From Candidatus Rokuibacteriota bacterium (GTDB lineage: Bacteria; Methylomirabilota; Methylomirabilia; Rokubacteriales; CSP1-6): a stretch of 64,000 bases of DNA. The stretch covers positions 19,756-83,755 of the forward strand of contig QHSP01000050.1 of the NCBI GenBank assembly GCA_003220495.1. The letters run 5' to 3'. Below, piece by piece: positions 38,535 through 47,633 of the stretch (positions within the stretch are counted from its first letter, which is position 1; every line of letters begins with the position of its first letter). Below the pieces are notes generated by a model, which had not been told where the DNA came from, made no database searches, and saw nothing but the letters and a program-made list of their open reading frames with translations. A program made the position numbers and the translations under genes.

Positions 38535-39625
38535 TGCTGCGGATCGATCGGCGCCTGCTGCAGAACGTCGACTGGCTGCTGCTGGCGACCGCGTTCGGGC
38601 TGGTCGTGATCAGTACGGTGACGCTCGCGAGCCTCCACGTCGGCCGGGCGGGTGGCAGCGTCGTCGTGCGCCAGCTCGTCTGGTTCGCCCTCGGCCTCCT
38701 CGTCATGGTCTTCCTGGCCAGCCTCGATACCCGCAGGCTCGTTCGCGCCGCGCCGGCGCTGTACCTCCTCGGCCTCGTCGGCCTGGCCTCGGTCTTCCTG
38801 CTGGGACGAACCGTGTCGGGCGCTCGGCGGTGGGTCGTTTGGGGTCCACTCTCCGTGCAGCCGTCCGAGCTCTTCAAGATATGCTTCCTGCTCATGATGG
38901 TCTGGGCGTTGACGTCCCGCTGGGCGCAGCCGGTGGGCAAGCTCACCCTGGCCATGATGCTTCCGATCGTGGCGGTACCGGTCGCGCTGATCATCAAGCA
39001 GCCCGACCTCGGCACCGCCCTGCTGCTCGTTCCGGTGCTGGTGATCCTCCTGATCGGCGCCGGTGTGCGCCTCAAGCTTCTCGGGGGTCTGGCCCTCGTG
39101 TCGCTGTCGGCGCTGCCGCTCGCCTGGCTGGCGCTGAAGGAATACCAGCGAGAACGGATTCTCGTCTTCCTGGACCCGTTTCGCGATCCGCTCGGGAGCG
39201 CGTACAACGTGATCCAGGCGAAGATCGCGATTGGATCGGGCCAGCTCCTGGGCAAGGGCGTGGCCGGCGCAACGCAGAGCCGGCTGGCCTTTCTCCCGGA
39301 GCGTCACACGGATTTCATCTTCGCCGTATTCGCCGAGATGTGGGGGTTCGTCGGCTGTCTCGTCCTGCTGCTGTGTTATGTCTTGCTCCTCCTGCGGGGC
39401 TTCGACATCGCGGCGACCGCGCGCGAGCCGGTAGGCCGGCTCCTGGCGCTGGGCGCCACGTCGCTGTTGGCGGCGCAGGTCTTGATCAACGTCGGGATGG
39501 TGACCGGGCTTCTGCCTGTCGTTGGGATCCCGCTACCGCTGATGAGCTACGGTGGCTCCTCGATGGTCGCCTCCTTCATGACGCTGGGCCTCCTCCTTTC
39601 GGTCCGAATGCGGCAGTTCCAATGA
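38534..39625 (+). CDS. rodA: Peptidoglycan glycosyltransferase RodA
   Basis: 363 residues, SEDS family with about ten membrane helices. Conserved VWGPLSVQPSELFKI, LIIKQPDLGTALLLV and the C-terminal LPVVGIPLPLMSYGGSSMVA. The Asp in KQPDLG corresponds to the catalytic residue of SEDS polymerases. Starts at GTG 38534, overlapping the mrdA stop by one base. Confidence 0.96.
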   Translation: MLRIDRRLLQNVDWLLLATAFGLVVISTVTLASLHVGRAGGSVVVRQLVWFALGLLVMVFLASLDTRRLVRAAPALYLLGLVGLASVFLLGRTVSGARRWVVWGPLSVQPSELFKICFLLMMVWALTSRWAQPVGKLTLAMMLPIVAVPVALIIKQPDLGTALLLVPVLVILLIGAGVRLKLLGGLALVSLSALPLAWLALKEYQRERILVFLDPFRDPLGSAYNVIQAKIAIGSGQLLGKGVAGATQSRLAFLPERHTDFIFAVFAEMWGFVGCLVLLLCYVLLLLRGFDIAATAREPVGRLLALGATSLLAAQVLINVGMVTGLLPVVGIPLPLMSYGGSSMVASFMTLGLLLSVRMRQFQ

Positions 39626-39679
39626 GACACGGTCGACGCGGATGTAGGGCGCGGGCCGCCGTGTCGGCGAGGTGCTGCC

Positions 39680-41221
39680 GTGCGCAAACGGATCGTCGTC
39701 AATGCGGGCCTCACCGAAACCCGAGTCGGAGTTCAGGAGGGTAATCTCCTCACCGAGCTCTATCTGGAGCGGCACCGGCACCGCTCGATCGTGGGGAGCG
39801 TCTACAAGGGGGTCGTGACGAACGTCCTGCCGGGCATGCAGGCGGCGTTCGTCGACATCGGGCTCGCGAAGGACGCCTTCCTCTACGCCGGTGACTACAC
39901 GACCAACCTCGGCGACCTCGCGGGCGCGATGCTCGCGGGCGGCGGCGAGGAAGGCGACGTCGATCTCGACGTCGAAGAGCTCGAGCCGCGCCGCGAGACC
40001 GCGCCGATCGAGGACCTCCTCCAGAAGAACCAGACGGTGCTCGTGCAAGTCTCGAAGGAATCGCTCGGGACCAAGGGCGCCCGGATCACGTCGTTCATCT
40101 CGCTCCCCGGGCGCTATCTCGTCTACATGCCGCAGGCGCGCCACGTCGGGGTCTCGCGCCGCATCCGCGACGACCGCGAGCGCGAGCGGCTGCGCGCCGC
40201 GCTGCGCTCGGTGAGCCTGCCGCCGGGCGGCTTTATCTTGAGGACGAATGCCGAGGGCAAGAGCGAGAGCGAATTCGCCGCCGACGTCGAGTTCCTGACG
40301 CGCCTGTGGGCGCAGATCCAGGCGCGTTTCGAGCAGGCGCCGGCGCCGGCGGTCCTGCACGAGGAAGGCGACCTCACCTTCCGGGTCGTGCGCGATCTGT
40401 TCTCGCCGGAGGTCGACGAGTTCGTCGTCGATTCGCGCGAGGTCTACGACAAGTGCACCGCGTACGTCGAGGCGCTCGTACCCGCCCTCCGCGAGCGGGT
40501 GCGGCTGTGGGAAGAGCCGGCGCCGATCTTCGAGGCGCTCGGCATCGAGAAGGACATCGAGAAGGCGCTGCGGCGCCGCGTGTGGCTCAAGTCCGGCGGC
40601 TACATCGTGATCGACCACACCGAGGCGCTCGTCTCGATCGACGTGAACACGGGCAAGTACGTCGGCAAGCGCGACTTCGAGCAGACCGTGCTCAAGATCA
40701 ATCTCGAGGCGGTCGGCGAGGTCGTGCGCCAGATCCGCCTGCGCGATCTCGGCGGGATCATCATCATCGACTTCATCGACATGGAGTCGGCGGAGCACCG
40801 CGAGCAGGTGTACCGCGCGCTCAAGCGCGCGCTGGCCGAAGACAAGGCACGCACGAACGTGCTCGAGATCTCCGAGCTGGGTCTGGTCGAGATGACGCGC
40901 AAGCGCGTGCGCCAGGACCTCCGCTCGTTGCTCTCGGTCGTGTGCCCGACCTGCAAGGGGAGCGGCATCACGAAATCGGACGTCACCATCGCCGCCGAGA
41001 TCTTCCGCGCCGCCCAGGCCAAGGCCGCCACGGCGGGAGACGGCAACGGCCGGGACGTCGTGATCCGCGTCCATCCGGACCTGGCGCGCTACTTCGAGGG
41101 CGACGGTCAGGAAGGTCTGGAGCGGCTCTCGCGGGCGCTCGACCGCAAGATCACGATCCAGCCGAACTTCGCCGAGCGCGAAGGCTACGAGGTGAGGCTG
41201 CGCGGCGGCGCGCCGCAGTGA
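39680..41221 (+). CDS. rng: Rne/Rng family ribonuclease (RNase G)
   Basis: 513 residues, RNase G-sized without the long C-terminal scaffold of RNase E. S1 domain about 38-125 (VGSVYKGVVTNVLPGMQAAF), catalytic Asp motifs VSIDVNTGKYVG and GGIIIIDFIDM, and the zinc-link CPTCKGSG. Endoribonuclease acting in rRNA maturation and mRNA decay. Often next to the mre genes, as here. GTG start. Confidence 0.95.
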   Translation: MRKRIVVNAGLTETRVGVQEGNLLTELYLERHRHRSIVGSVYKGVVTNVLPGMQAAFVDIGLAKDAFLYAGDYTTNLGDLAGAMLAGGGEEGDVDLDVEELEPRRETAPIEDLLQKNQTVLVQVSKESLGTKGARITSFISLPGRYLVYMPQARHVGVSRRIRDDRERERLRAALRSVSLPPGGFILRTNAEGKSESEFAADVEFLTRLWAQIQARFEQAPAPAVLHEEGDLTFRVVRDLFSPEVDEFVVDSREVYDKCTAYVEALVPALRERVRLWEEPAPIFEALGIEKDIEKALRRRVWLKSGGYIVIDHTEALVSIDVNTGKYVGKRDFEQTVLKINLEAVGEVVRQIRLRDLGGIIIIDFIDMESAEHREQVYRALKRALAEDKARTNVLEISELGLVEMTRKRVRQDLRSLLSVVCPTCKGSGITKSDVTIAAEIFRAAQAKAATAGDGNGRDVVIRVHPDLARYFEGDGQEGLERLSRALDRKITIQPNFAEREGYEVRLRGGAPQ

Positions 41222-41228
41222 GCCGCTG

Positions 41229-41582
41229 ATGGCCAAGCAGCGGCCGTCACGCATCAGCCAGGCCAGGCTGGTCGGCGACCTGAAGCTCGCCGCCAAGCGC
41301 GGCGACCGGACGGCGCTGGCGCTGGCGCTCGACCAGATGCGCACCCTGGCCCATTCGCCCCGCTACTGGGAGAAATACCTGTCGCTCCTGTCCAATCCGC
41401 TGGCCCGCCTCGTCGACCTGCTCGTGATCAAGCAGGGCGACCGGATCGCCTATCAGAAGGGATGGAAGCTTTCGCGTCCGCAGCCGGCCAAGCCGAAAGC
41501 CGGAGGCAAAGGCGCCAAGGCACGCGCGGCGGGCCGGCGGCGGGCGTCCACGGCCGAGCAGCCCTCCCTGTTCGACGTCTGA
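41229..41582 (+). CDS. Hypothetical basic protein
   Basis: 117 residues, seven bases after rng, so probably co-transcribed. No family recognised. A helical N-terminal half (RISQARLVGDLKLAAKRGDR, LALALDQMRTLAHSPRYWEK) is followed by a Lys/Ala/Arg-rich tail and the ending EQPSLFDV. The strong positive charge suggests nucleic-acid binding, and with rng upstream an RNA-related role is conceivable but unproven. Confidence 0.6.
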   Translation: MAKQRPSRISQARLVGDLKLAAKRGDRTALALALDQMRTLAHSPRYWEKYLSLLSNPLARLVDLLVIKQGDRIAYQKGWKLSRPQPAKPKAGGKGAKARAAGRRRASTAEQPSLFDV

Positions 41583-41602
41583 TCGGGACGTGCTCCGTCG
41601 GG

Positions 41603-41645
41603 TTGACAGCGTAGCGCGGCGGGACGATACTACCCCCAGGGGGTA
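41603..41645 (+). promoter_or_regulatory. csoR promoter with CsoR operator
   Basis: TTGACA at 41603-41608, a 17-base spacer and GATACT at 41626-41631. The perfect palindrome TACCCCCAGGGGGTA at 41631-41645 follows directly. This matches the GC-tract CsoR operator; bound CsoR would block the promoter until copper enters. Confidence 0.85.
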
Positions 41646-41650
41646 TAGGG

Positions 41651-41932
41651 ATGATCAACGAGGAGACGAAGACCAAAGTCCTCGGCCGCCTGCGCCGGAT
41701 CGAGGGGCAGGTGCAGGGTCTTCAGCGGATGATCGACGGCGAGGCGTACTGCGTCGACATCCTGCTCCAGGTCTCGGCCGTTCAGGGCGCCCTCGAGCAG
41801 GTCGAGAAGCTCCTGCTCGGCCGGCACATCGAGTCGTGCGTGGCCGACGCGCTCCGCACGGGGTCGAAGAGCGAGCGCCAGCAGAAGATCGACGAGCTGC
41901 TCGACGTGTTCGCGCGGTTCCGGGGGAAGTGA
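41651..41932 (+). CDS. csoR: CsoR-type copper-sensing transcriptional repressor
   Basis: 93 residues, all-helical DUF156/CsoR fold. Metal ligands are Cys in GEAYCVDILLQ, and His and Cys in LLGRHIESCV, the Cys-His-Cys set of Cu(I) sensors. N-terminal RLRRIEGQVQGLQRMIDG is typical. It should repress its own promoter and copA until Cu(I) binds. Overlaps copA by one base. Confidence 0.93.
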   Translation: MINEETKTKVLGRLRRIEGQVQGLQRMIDGEAYCVDILLQVSAVQGALEQVEKLLLGRHIESCVADALRTGSKSERQQKIDELLDVFARFRGK

Positions 41933-44376
41933 TGGCCGACCGCCACGCGACCGATATCGTCGCGCCGGTGCGCGGGATGCACTGCGCCGCGTGCGTCGGC
42001 AAGGTCGAGCGCGCGCTGACCTCGGTCCCCGGCGTCGATCAGGCGTCGGTGAATCTCGCGACCGAGCAGGCGACCGTGTCGTTCGATGCGGCGCTGACGA
42101 GCGTCGAGGCGCTGCAGGCGGCGGTCGCCGCCGCCGGCTACGAGCTCGCCGAGCCCCGCGCCGGCGCCGGGCCGGTCGACGCCGCCGAGCAGTCCGCGCG
42201 CGAGGCCGACCAGCGCCGCCAGCGCAATCGGCTGGTCGTCGGCGTCTTCCTCTCCGCGCCCGTGCTCCTGGGCGGAATGTCCCATCTCCTGCCGTGGGTG
42301 CCGATGGTGCTCCGCGATCCCTGGGTCCTGCTGGCGCTGACGACGCCGGTCCAGTTCTGGGTCGGCTGGCAGCTCCATCGTGGGTTCTTGCACGATCTGC
42401 GCTACCGGAACGCGTCGATGTCGACCCTCGTCTCGGTCGGAACGAACGCGGCGTACTTCTTCAGCGTCGCGGTGACGCTCTGGCCGCACGCGTTTCCGCA
42501 GCACGGGGCGATGACCTACTTCGACGTGAGTGCGGTCGTCATCACGCTGGTCGTGCTCGGGCGCTGGCTCGAGGCGCGCGCGCGCGGACGGACCTCGGAG
42601 GCGATCCGTCGACTGGTGAGTCTCGCCCCGCGGACCGCGCGGGTCGTCCGCGACGGCGCCGAGGTCGACGTGCCAACGGCCGACGTGCAGGTCGGCGACT
42701 TCGTCCGCATTCGCCCGGGCGAGCGAGTCCCCGTCGACGGGGTCGTCACCGAGGGCACCTCCACGATCGACGAGTCGATGCTGACCGGCGAGAGCCTGCC
42801 CGTCGAGAAAACGCCGGAGTCAAAGGTTTTGGCGGGCACCGTCAACCGGACCGGAAGCTTCATCTTTCGGGCCGCGCGCGTGGGCAGCGAGACCACGCTG
42901 GCGCGGATCGTCAAGCTCGTCGCGGACGCGCAGGGCTCGCGCGCGCCCATCCAGCGGCTCGCCGATCGGGTTGCCGCGATCTTCGTCCCGATCGTGCTCG
43001 GGATCGCCGCGTTGACGTTCCTCGCGTGGTGGGCCTTCGGCCCCGCGCCGTCGGTGCTCTACGCGCTCACCAGCGCGGTGGCCGTTCTCGTGATCGCGTG
43101 CCCCTGCGCCATGGGGCTGGCGACGCCGACGGCGATCATGGTCGCCACGGGCCGCGGCGCCGAGCTCGGGATCCTGGTCAAGAACGCGACCGCGCTCGAG
43201 CTGCTCGATCGCGTGAACACGATCGTGTTCGACAAGACCGGCACGCTCACGGTCGGCCGCCTCGTGGTCACCAATGCAATCACCAAGGCCGGCGACGGAG
43301 TCGCCGCCGACGAGATGCTGGCGCTCGCGGCGGCCGTCGAGCAGGGCTCGGAGCATCCGCTGGGCGCGGCGATCGTGGCGCGCGCCAAGGAGCGCGGCCT
43401 GGCGCTTCCGCCGATCAGCGAATTCACGACGGTGCCGGGCCAGGGGATCGATGCGATGACGTCCGACGGCCGGGTCCTTCTCGGCAACCGCACGCTGATG
43501 GACGCTCGGGGCGTCGACGTCGAAGCGCTCAGCCGGCGGGCGCTAGCGCTCGCCTCGGAAGGCAAGACCGTGATTTATCTGGCCCTCGGCGGACGGGCGC
43601 TTGGCGTCATCGCCGTCGCCGACGAGCTGAAGCCGGAGGCGCCAGAGGCGATCGCGGCCCTCACGCGGCGAGGCATCGACGTCACGATGCTCACCGGCGA
43701 CGCGCGGCCGACCGCCGAGGCGGTCGCCGCCCGCGCCGGCGTGACGCGCGTGCTCGCCGAAGTCCTGCCCGAGGACAAGGCCCGCGAGATCGGCAAGCTG
43801 CAGGAAGAAGGCCGTCGTGTCGCGATGGTGGGCGACGGCATCAACGACGCGCCGGCGCTCGCCCGCGCGGACGTCGGGATCGCGATGGGCTCCGGCACCG
43901 ACGTGGCGATCGAGGCCGCCGACGTGACCCTGGTCCGCAGCGACCTGCGTGGCGTCGTAGCCGCCGTCGATCTCTCGCGCCGGACCATTCGCATCATCAA
44001 GGAGAATCTGGTCTGGGCGTTCGGGTACAACGTCGTGTTGATTCCGGTGGCGGCGGGCGTGCTCTACCCGATCTGGGGCGTCCTCCTCTCGCCGATCCTG
44101 GCCGGCGCCGCGATGGCGTTCTCGTCGGTGTCGGTGGTCACGAACAGTCTCAGGCTCAAGACGTGGCAGAGCGAGGTCGGCGCCGAGTCGGCGCGGGCCG
44201 CGCTCGTCGACGCGAACGGAGGCCAAGCGATGGCCGTCGATCCCGTGTGCAAGATGACGGTGGAGCCAGCGAGGGCGGCCGCGCAGTCGACGTACCGAGG
44301 CCAGACGTACTACTTCTGCGCCGTCGGCTGCAAGCAGCAGTTCGACAAAGAGCCCGAGAAGTATCTGTCGAAGTGA
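41932..44376 (+). CDS. copA: Copper-exporting P1B-type ATPase with C-terminal YHS domain
   Basis: 814 residues. One N-terminal heavy-metal-associated domain (GMHCAACVGKVE), eight membrane helices, an actuator domain with TGES, the metal site CPC in VIACPCAMGLATPTA, phosphorylation loop DKTGTLTVG and hinge GDGINDAPAL. After the last helix (about 760-814) is a YHS-type domain (AVDPVCKMTVEPARAAAQ, CAVGCKQQFDKEPEKY), an extra metal-binding module. Exports Cu(I) to the periplasm; controlled with csoR. Confidence 0.95.
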   Translation: MADRHATDIVAPVRGMHCAACVGKVERALTSVPGVDQASVNLATEQATVSFDAALTSVEALQAAVAAAGYELAEPRAGAGPVDAAEQSAREADQRRQRNRLVVGVFLSAPVLLGGMSHLLPWVPMVLRDPWVLLALTTPVQFWVGWQLHRGFLHDLRYRNASMSTLVSVGTNAAYFFSVAVTLWPHAFPQHGAMTYFDVSAVVITLVVLGRWLEARARGRTSEAIRRLVSLAPRTARVVRDGAEVDVPTADVQVGDFVRIRPGERVPVDGVVTEGTSTIDESMLTGESLPVEKTPESKVLAGTVNRTGSFIFRAARVGSETTLARIVKLVADAQGSRAPIQRLADRVAAIFVPIVLGIAALTFLAWWAFGPAPSVLYALTSAVAVLVIACPCAMGLATPTAIMVATGRGAELGILVKNATALELLDRVNTIVFDKTGTLTVGRLVVTNAITKAGDGVAADEMLALAAAVEQGSEHPLGAAIVARAKERGLALPPISEFTTVPGQGIDAMTSDGRVLLGNRTLMDARGVDVEALSRRALALASEGKTVIYLALGGRALGVIAVADELKPEAPEAIAALTRRGIDVTMLTGDARPTAEAVAARAGVTRVLAEVLPEDKAREIGKLQEEGRRVAMVGDGINDAPALARADVGIAMGSGTDVAIEAADVTLVRSDLRGVVAAVDLSRRTIRIIKENLVWAFGYNVVLIPVAAGVLYPIWGVLLSPILAGAAMAFSSVSVVTNSLRLKTWQSEVGAESARAALVDANGGQAMAVDPVCKMTVEPARAAAQSTYRGQTYYFCAVGCKQQFDKEPEKYLSK

Positions 44377-44380
44377 CCGC

Positions 44381-45262
44381 GTGATCGCGCCGCCGCTGCT
44401 CCGAGACCGCGACCGTTACGAGCGCGTCATGGACGGCCGGGTGGACAACACCCACGAGGACGCGTTCACCCACACCGTCGTGCTGCGCGACGACGACCAG
44501 GCGCTGGAGCTCTCGGTAGTGGCCGAGCCCTCGCCGAGCTATCTCATCCGGGAGGCGCGCTGCCGGCGCGTCGCCGGCGCGCTCGATCCGGCGCTCGGAG
44601 CGAGCATCGAGAAGCTCGCGGGCACCGCGATGGTCGGCGGGCTGAGCCGCCGGGTGGCCGAGCTGACCGGGTCGGGCCCGGGCGCCGCCTTCGTGCTGGG
44701 GGCGGTGGTCGAAATCGCTCGGCTCGCGCGCCAGACGGCCAAGCTGCCCCGCGAGCGCGCCGAGCGCGCGGCCGGCGGCAACGCGTGGGAGTGCTGGCAG
44801 CTCGACATGACCGGGTGGATCGATCTGCCGAACTCCTGCTTCACGTACACCGACGCGGGGCGGAGCCTCTTCAGCTCGCGCACCGTCACGACGCCGATGC
44901 AGCCCGACCTCTACAGCTCGCGGCCGGGCCAGCGGCGCGTCTTCGAGCGCAAGAAGGTCGCGCGCCTCGAGCGCCGGGACGGACGTCTCGCGCTCTTCCA
45001 CTCGATGCACGACAACGTCCACGGCTTCGAGGTCACCTACGAGGTCGATCTGGCGACCGGGACGATCGTGCGCGCCGAGCACGTCACCCCGCGGCTGCCC
45101 TACATGGAAATCTGCTCCGAGCCACAGCGGAAGATCACGGCGCTCGTGGGCGAGACCGCCGACGACGGCCTCCGGCGGCGAATCCAGCACCACCTCGGCG
45201 GCGAGACCGGCTGCGCTCAGCTCTACGACCTGACGGCCGACCTCCTCAAGCTTTTGACCTGA
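44381..45262 (+). CDS. DUF2889-family protein
   Basis: 293 residues from GTG 44381, four bases after copA. The C-terminal part (LPYMEICSEPQRKITALVGE, GCAQLYDLTADLLKLL) fits DUF2889, an uncharacterised family often near aromatic or fatty-acid catabolic genes. The N-terminal half (RVDNTHEDAFTHTVVLRDDD) is its usual start. No signal or membrane helix. It is 13 bases before the next methyltransferase-like gene. Function unknown. Confidence 0.75.
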   Translation: MIAPPLLRDRDRYERVMDGRVDNTHEDAFTHTVVLRDDDQALELSVVAEPSPSYLIREARCRRVAGALDPALGASIEKLAGTAMVGGLSRRVAELTGSGPGAAFVLGAVVEIARLARQTAKLPRERAERAAGGNAWECWQLDMTGWIDLPNSCFTYTDAGRSLFSSRTVTTPMQPDLYSSRPGQRRVFERKKVARLERRDGRLALFHSMHDNVHGFEVTYEVDLATGTIVRAEHVTPRLPYMEICSEPQRKITALVGETADDGLRRRIQHHLGGETGCAQLYDLTADLLKLLT

Positions 45263-45275
45263 GCCGGGCTGCACG

Positions 45276-46538
45276 ATGGCTGATGCTCCTGCGCTGCATC
45301 GCGCCCTGATCGACGCGCTCGTCAGCCGCGGAGCGATCAAGGATTCACGGGTCGAGACGGCGTTTCGCGCCATCCCGCGTCATCTCTTCCTGCCCCGCCT
45401 GCCGCTCGAGGAGGTCTATCGAGACCAGGCCATCCCGACCAAGATCGTCGACGGCGAGGCGGTCAGCTCCTCGTCACAGCCCGAGATCATGGCCACGATG
45501 CTCGAGCAGCTCGGGCTCGAGCCCGGACTGCGCGTGCTGGAGATCGGCGCGGGTACCGGCTACAACGCGGCGCTCATGGCCCATGTCGTCGGTGAAACAG
45601 GCATGGTGACGACCATGGACGTCGACGCCGATCTCGTGGACGGCGCCCGAGCTCACCTCGCCGCCGCCGGCCTCGACCGCATCCGTGTCGTTCTCGGCGA
45701 CGGCGGGCTCGGATATCCCGACGGAGCGCCGTACGACCGGATCATCCTGACGGTCGGCGCGTGGGACATCGCACCGGCGTGGTGGGCGCAGTTACGGCCC
45801 GGAGGGCGGCTGGTGCTCCCGCTCACGGTCGGCGGCTCGCAAAAATCCGTGGCCTTCGTCCACGCGGTGGACCATCTCGTGAGCACCTCGGTGAAGGACT
45901 GCGCGTTCATCCGCCTGCGCGGCGCGTTCGCCGGTCCGCCGACTCGCGTGGTGCTCGGCGACATGCCGGAGCTCCGGCTCCACGTCCGCGCTCCGGCCGA
46001 GGTCGACGCCACGGCGGCCTACGCCCTGTTGAACGGCGCGGCGACCGATCTTCCGACCGGCGTCGACGTGATCGGGGCCGAAGTCTATGGGGGCCTCGTC
46101 CTTTGGATCGCGCTTCGCGAGGCGGGCTTCTGCTGGCTCGAGGCGATTGGGCCGGAGGCCGACGCTCGGCCCGTTCCGCTGCTCTTCGGCTTCGCCGGCA
46201 AATATCGCTCCGCGGCTGGCGTGTTCGACGGAGAGAGCGCTGGCTTCTACATGCGCCCGCCCGGAGATCGCGTCCCCGGCGGACCCGAGGCGGAGCCGCG
46301 ACCGTTCGAGCTCTACGTCCGAGGCTTCGGCGAGGACGCCGATACGGCGCGACGTCTGTGCCGGCACGCTCAGGCCTGGGCCGCCGCCGGGCGTCCTGGC
46401 GCCGGCGGGCTCCGCATCCGCGCGCTGCCGATCGATGTGGGCTACGTGCCTGTCGCCAACGAAGAGATCATCGAGAAGCGGTGGACGCGCCTGGTGCTCG
46501 ATTGGCCCGCTCCACCGTGCGCGCGGCGCGCGCGCTGA
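45276..46538 (+). CDS. Protein-L-isoaspartate O-methyltransferase-like protein with long C-terminal extension
   Basis: 420 residues. The PCMT domain covers about 1-200, with AIPRHLFLPRLPLEEVYRDQ, SSSSQPEIMATMLEQLGLEP and SAM loop VLEIGAGTGYNAALMAHVVG. PCMT repairs isoaspartyl residues. The extra ~220 residues resemble extensions on PCMT-like enzymes that modify peptides, for example in FxLD-type lanthipeptide loci, but no precursor or lanthipeptide gene is visible here. Repair of damaged proteins is the default call. Confidence 0.8.
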   Translation: MADAPALHRALIDALVSRGAIKDSRVETAFRAIPRHLFLPRLPLEEVYRDQAIPTKIVDGEAVSSSSQPEIMATMLEQLGLEPGLRVLEIGAGTGYNAALMAHVVGETGMVTTMDVDADLVDGARAHLAAAGLDRIRVVLGDGGLGYPDGAPYDRIILTVGAWDIAPAWWAQLRPGGRLVLPLTVGGSQKSVAFVHAVDHLVSTSVKDCAFIRLRGAFAGPPTRVVLGDMPELRLHVRAPAEVDATAAYALLNGAATDLPTGVDVIGAEVYGGLVLWIALREAGFCWLEAIGPEADARPVPLLFGFAGKYRSAAGVFDGESAGFYMRPPGDRVPGGPEAEPRPFELYVRGFGEDADTARRLCRHAQAWAAAGRPGAGGLRIRALPIDVGYVPVANEEIIEKRWTRLVLDWPAPPCARRAR

Positions 46539-46593
46539 CGTTCGGGACGCGCTCGACCGCGGGCGTCGTGGTCGAGCGGCGCGACATGCCATG

Positions 46594-46599
46594 TATACT
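46594..46599 (+). promoter_or_regulatory. -10 element of the HypE-like gene
   Basis: TATACT, ten bases before ATG 46610 with no Shine-Dalgarno. A start near A46607 or A46610 would make a leaderless mRNA. No good -35 is seen. Confidence 0.4.
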
Positions 46600-46609
46600 A
46601 CCTGCCAGC

Positions 46610-47629
46610 ATGCAGTCTCTGCCCATCGGCAAGCTTCGTGCCGAGACGCTGCAGGCGATCTTCGACAAGCACCACACCAAGGATCCCCGCGTCGTCGTCG
46701 GTCCCCGGGTCGGTGAAGACGCCGCCGTCATCGACATGGGTAACCGATACCTCATCGCGACGAGCGATCCCATCACGTTCGCAACGGCCGAGATCGGGTG
46801 GTACGCCCTGCACGTCAACGCCAACGACATCGCGGTACGCGGCGCGCGCCCGCGATGGTTCCTGGCGACTCTGCTGCTGCCGGCCGGCGCGACCACCGAC
46901 GCCTCGGTCGAGGCCCTGTTCGCGGATCTGCACGCGGCGTGCGAGGAGCTCGAGGTCATCCTGGTCGGAGGTCACACCGAGATCACGCACGGCCTCGACC
47001 GCCCGATCGTGGCTGGCACGATGCTGGGCGAGGTCGAGAAGGATAAGCTTGTCACCACCGCAGGTGCACGGGTGGGTGACGCCGTGGTGATGACCAAGGG
47101 TGTGCCACTCGAGGGCGCGGCGATCATCGCGCGCGAAAAAGAGGCCGAGCTGCGGGAGCGCGGCGTGCCACCGGCGGCCATTCGCCGGGCGAAGGGCTTT
47201 CTCAAGAGTCCGGGGCTCAGCGTGCTGCCCGAGGTCGAGATCGCCTGTGAGCTGGCCGCCGTGCACTCGATGCACGATCCGACCGAAGGCGGGATCGCCA
47301 CCGCGCTCGTCGAGCTGGCCGACGCCGCCGGCGTCGGGCTTCGCATCGACCGCGATCGCATCATGGTGCTGCCGGAGGGCCGCGCGATCTGCGACGCGTT
47401 CGGCCTCGATCCCCTCGGCACGATCGCCTCGGGCGCGCTCCTGATGACCCTGGCGCCCGCCGACGCCGGCATCGTGATCCACGCCCTCGCGCGCGAATCG
47501 ATCGACTGTCACTTCATCGGCCAGGTCGTCCCGCGCGAGCAGGGCGTGACCCTGATGAGCGGCAGCCGACAGGAGCCGATGCCGGTGTTCGCGCAGGACG
47601 AGATCTCCCGGTTGTTCCAGGGCGGCTGA
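46610..47629 (+). CDS. AIR synthase-family protein, HypE-like, without the terminal cysteine
   Basis: 339 residues with PurM-like N- and C-terminal domains. ATP-binding features VGEDAAVIDMGNRYLIATSD, HVNANDIAVRGARPRWFLA and GHTEITHGLDRP, then HSMHDPTEGGIATALVELAD. It resembles HypE, which makes the cyanide ligand of NiFe hydrogenases on a C-terminal Cys, but this protein ends SRLFQGG with no Cys. There are no hyp or hydrogenase genes nearby, so it is unlikely to be a working HypE. ATG 46610 chosen; in-frame ATG 46586 overlaps the -10 box. Confidence 0.8.
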   Translation: MQSLPIGKLRAETLQAIFDKHHTKDPRVVVGPRVGEDAAVIDMGNRYLIATSDPITFATAEIGWYALHVNANDIAVRGARPRWFLATLLLPAGATTDASVEALFADLHAACEELEVILVGGHTEITHGLDRPIVAGTMLGEVEKDKLVTTAGARVGDAVVMTKGVPLEGAAIIAREKEAELRERGVPPAAIRRAKGFLKSPGLSVLPEVEIACELAAVHSMHDPTEGGIATALVELADAAGVGLRIDRDRIMVLPEGRAICDAFGLDPLGTIASGALLMTLAPADAGIVIHALARESIDCHFIGQVVPREQGVTLMSGSRQEPMPVFAQDEISRLFQGG

Positions 47630-47633
47630 CGGC

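Noticed and set aside
46610..47629. Calling the AIR synthase-like gene hypE
   Set aside because: No terminal cysteine and no hydrogenase maturation neighbours.
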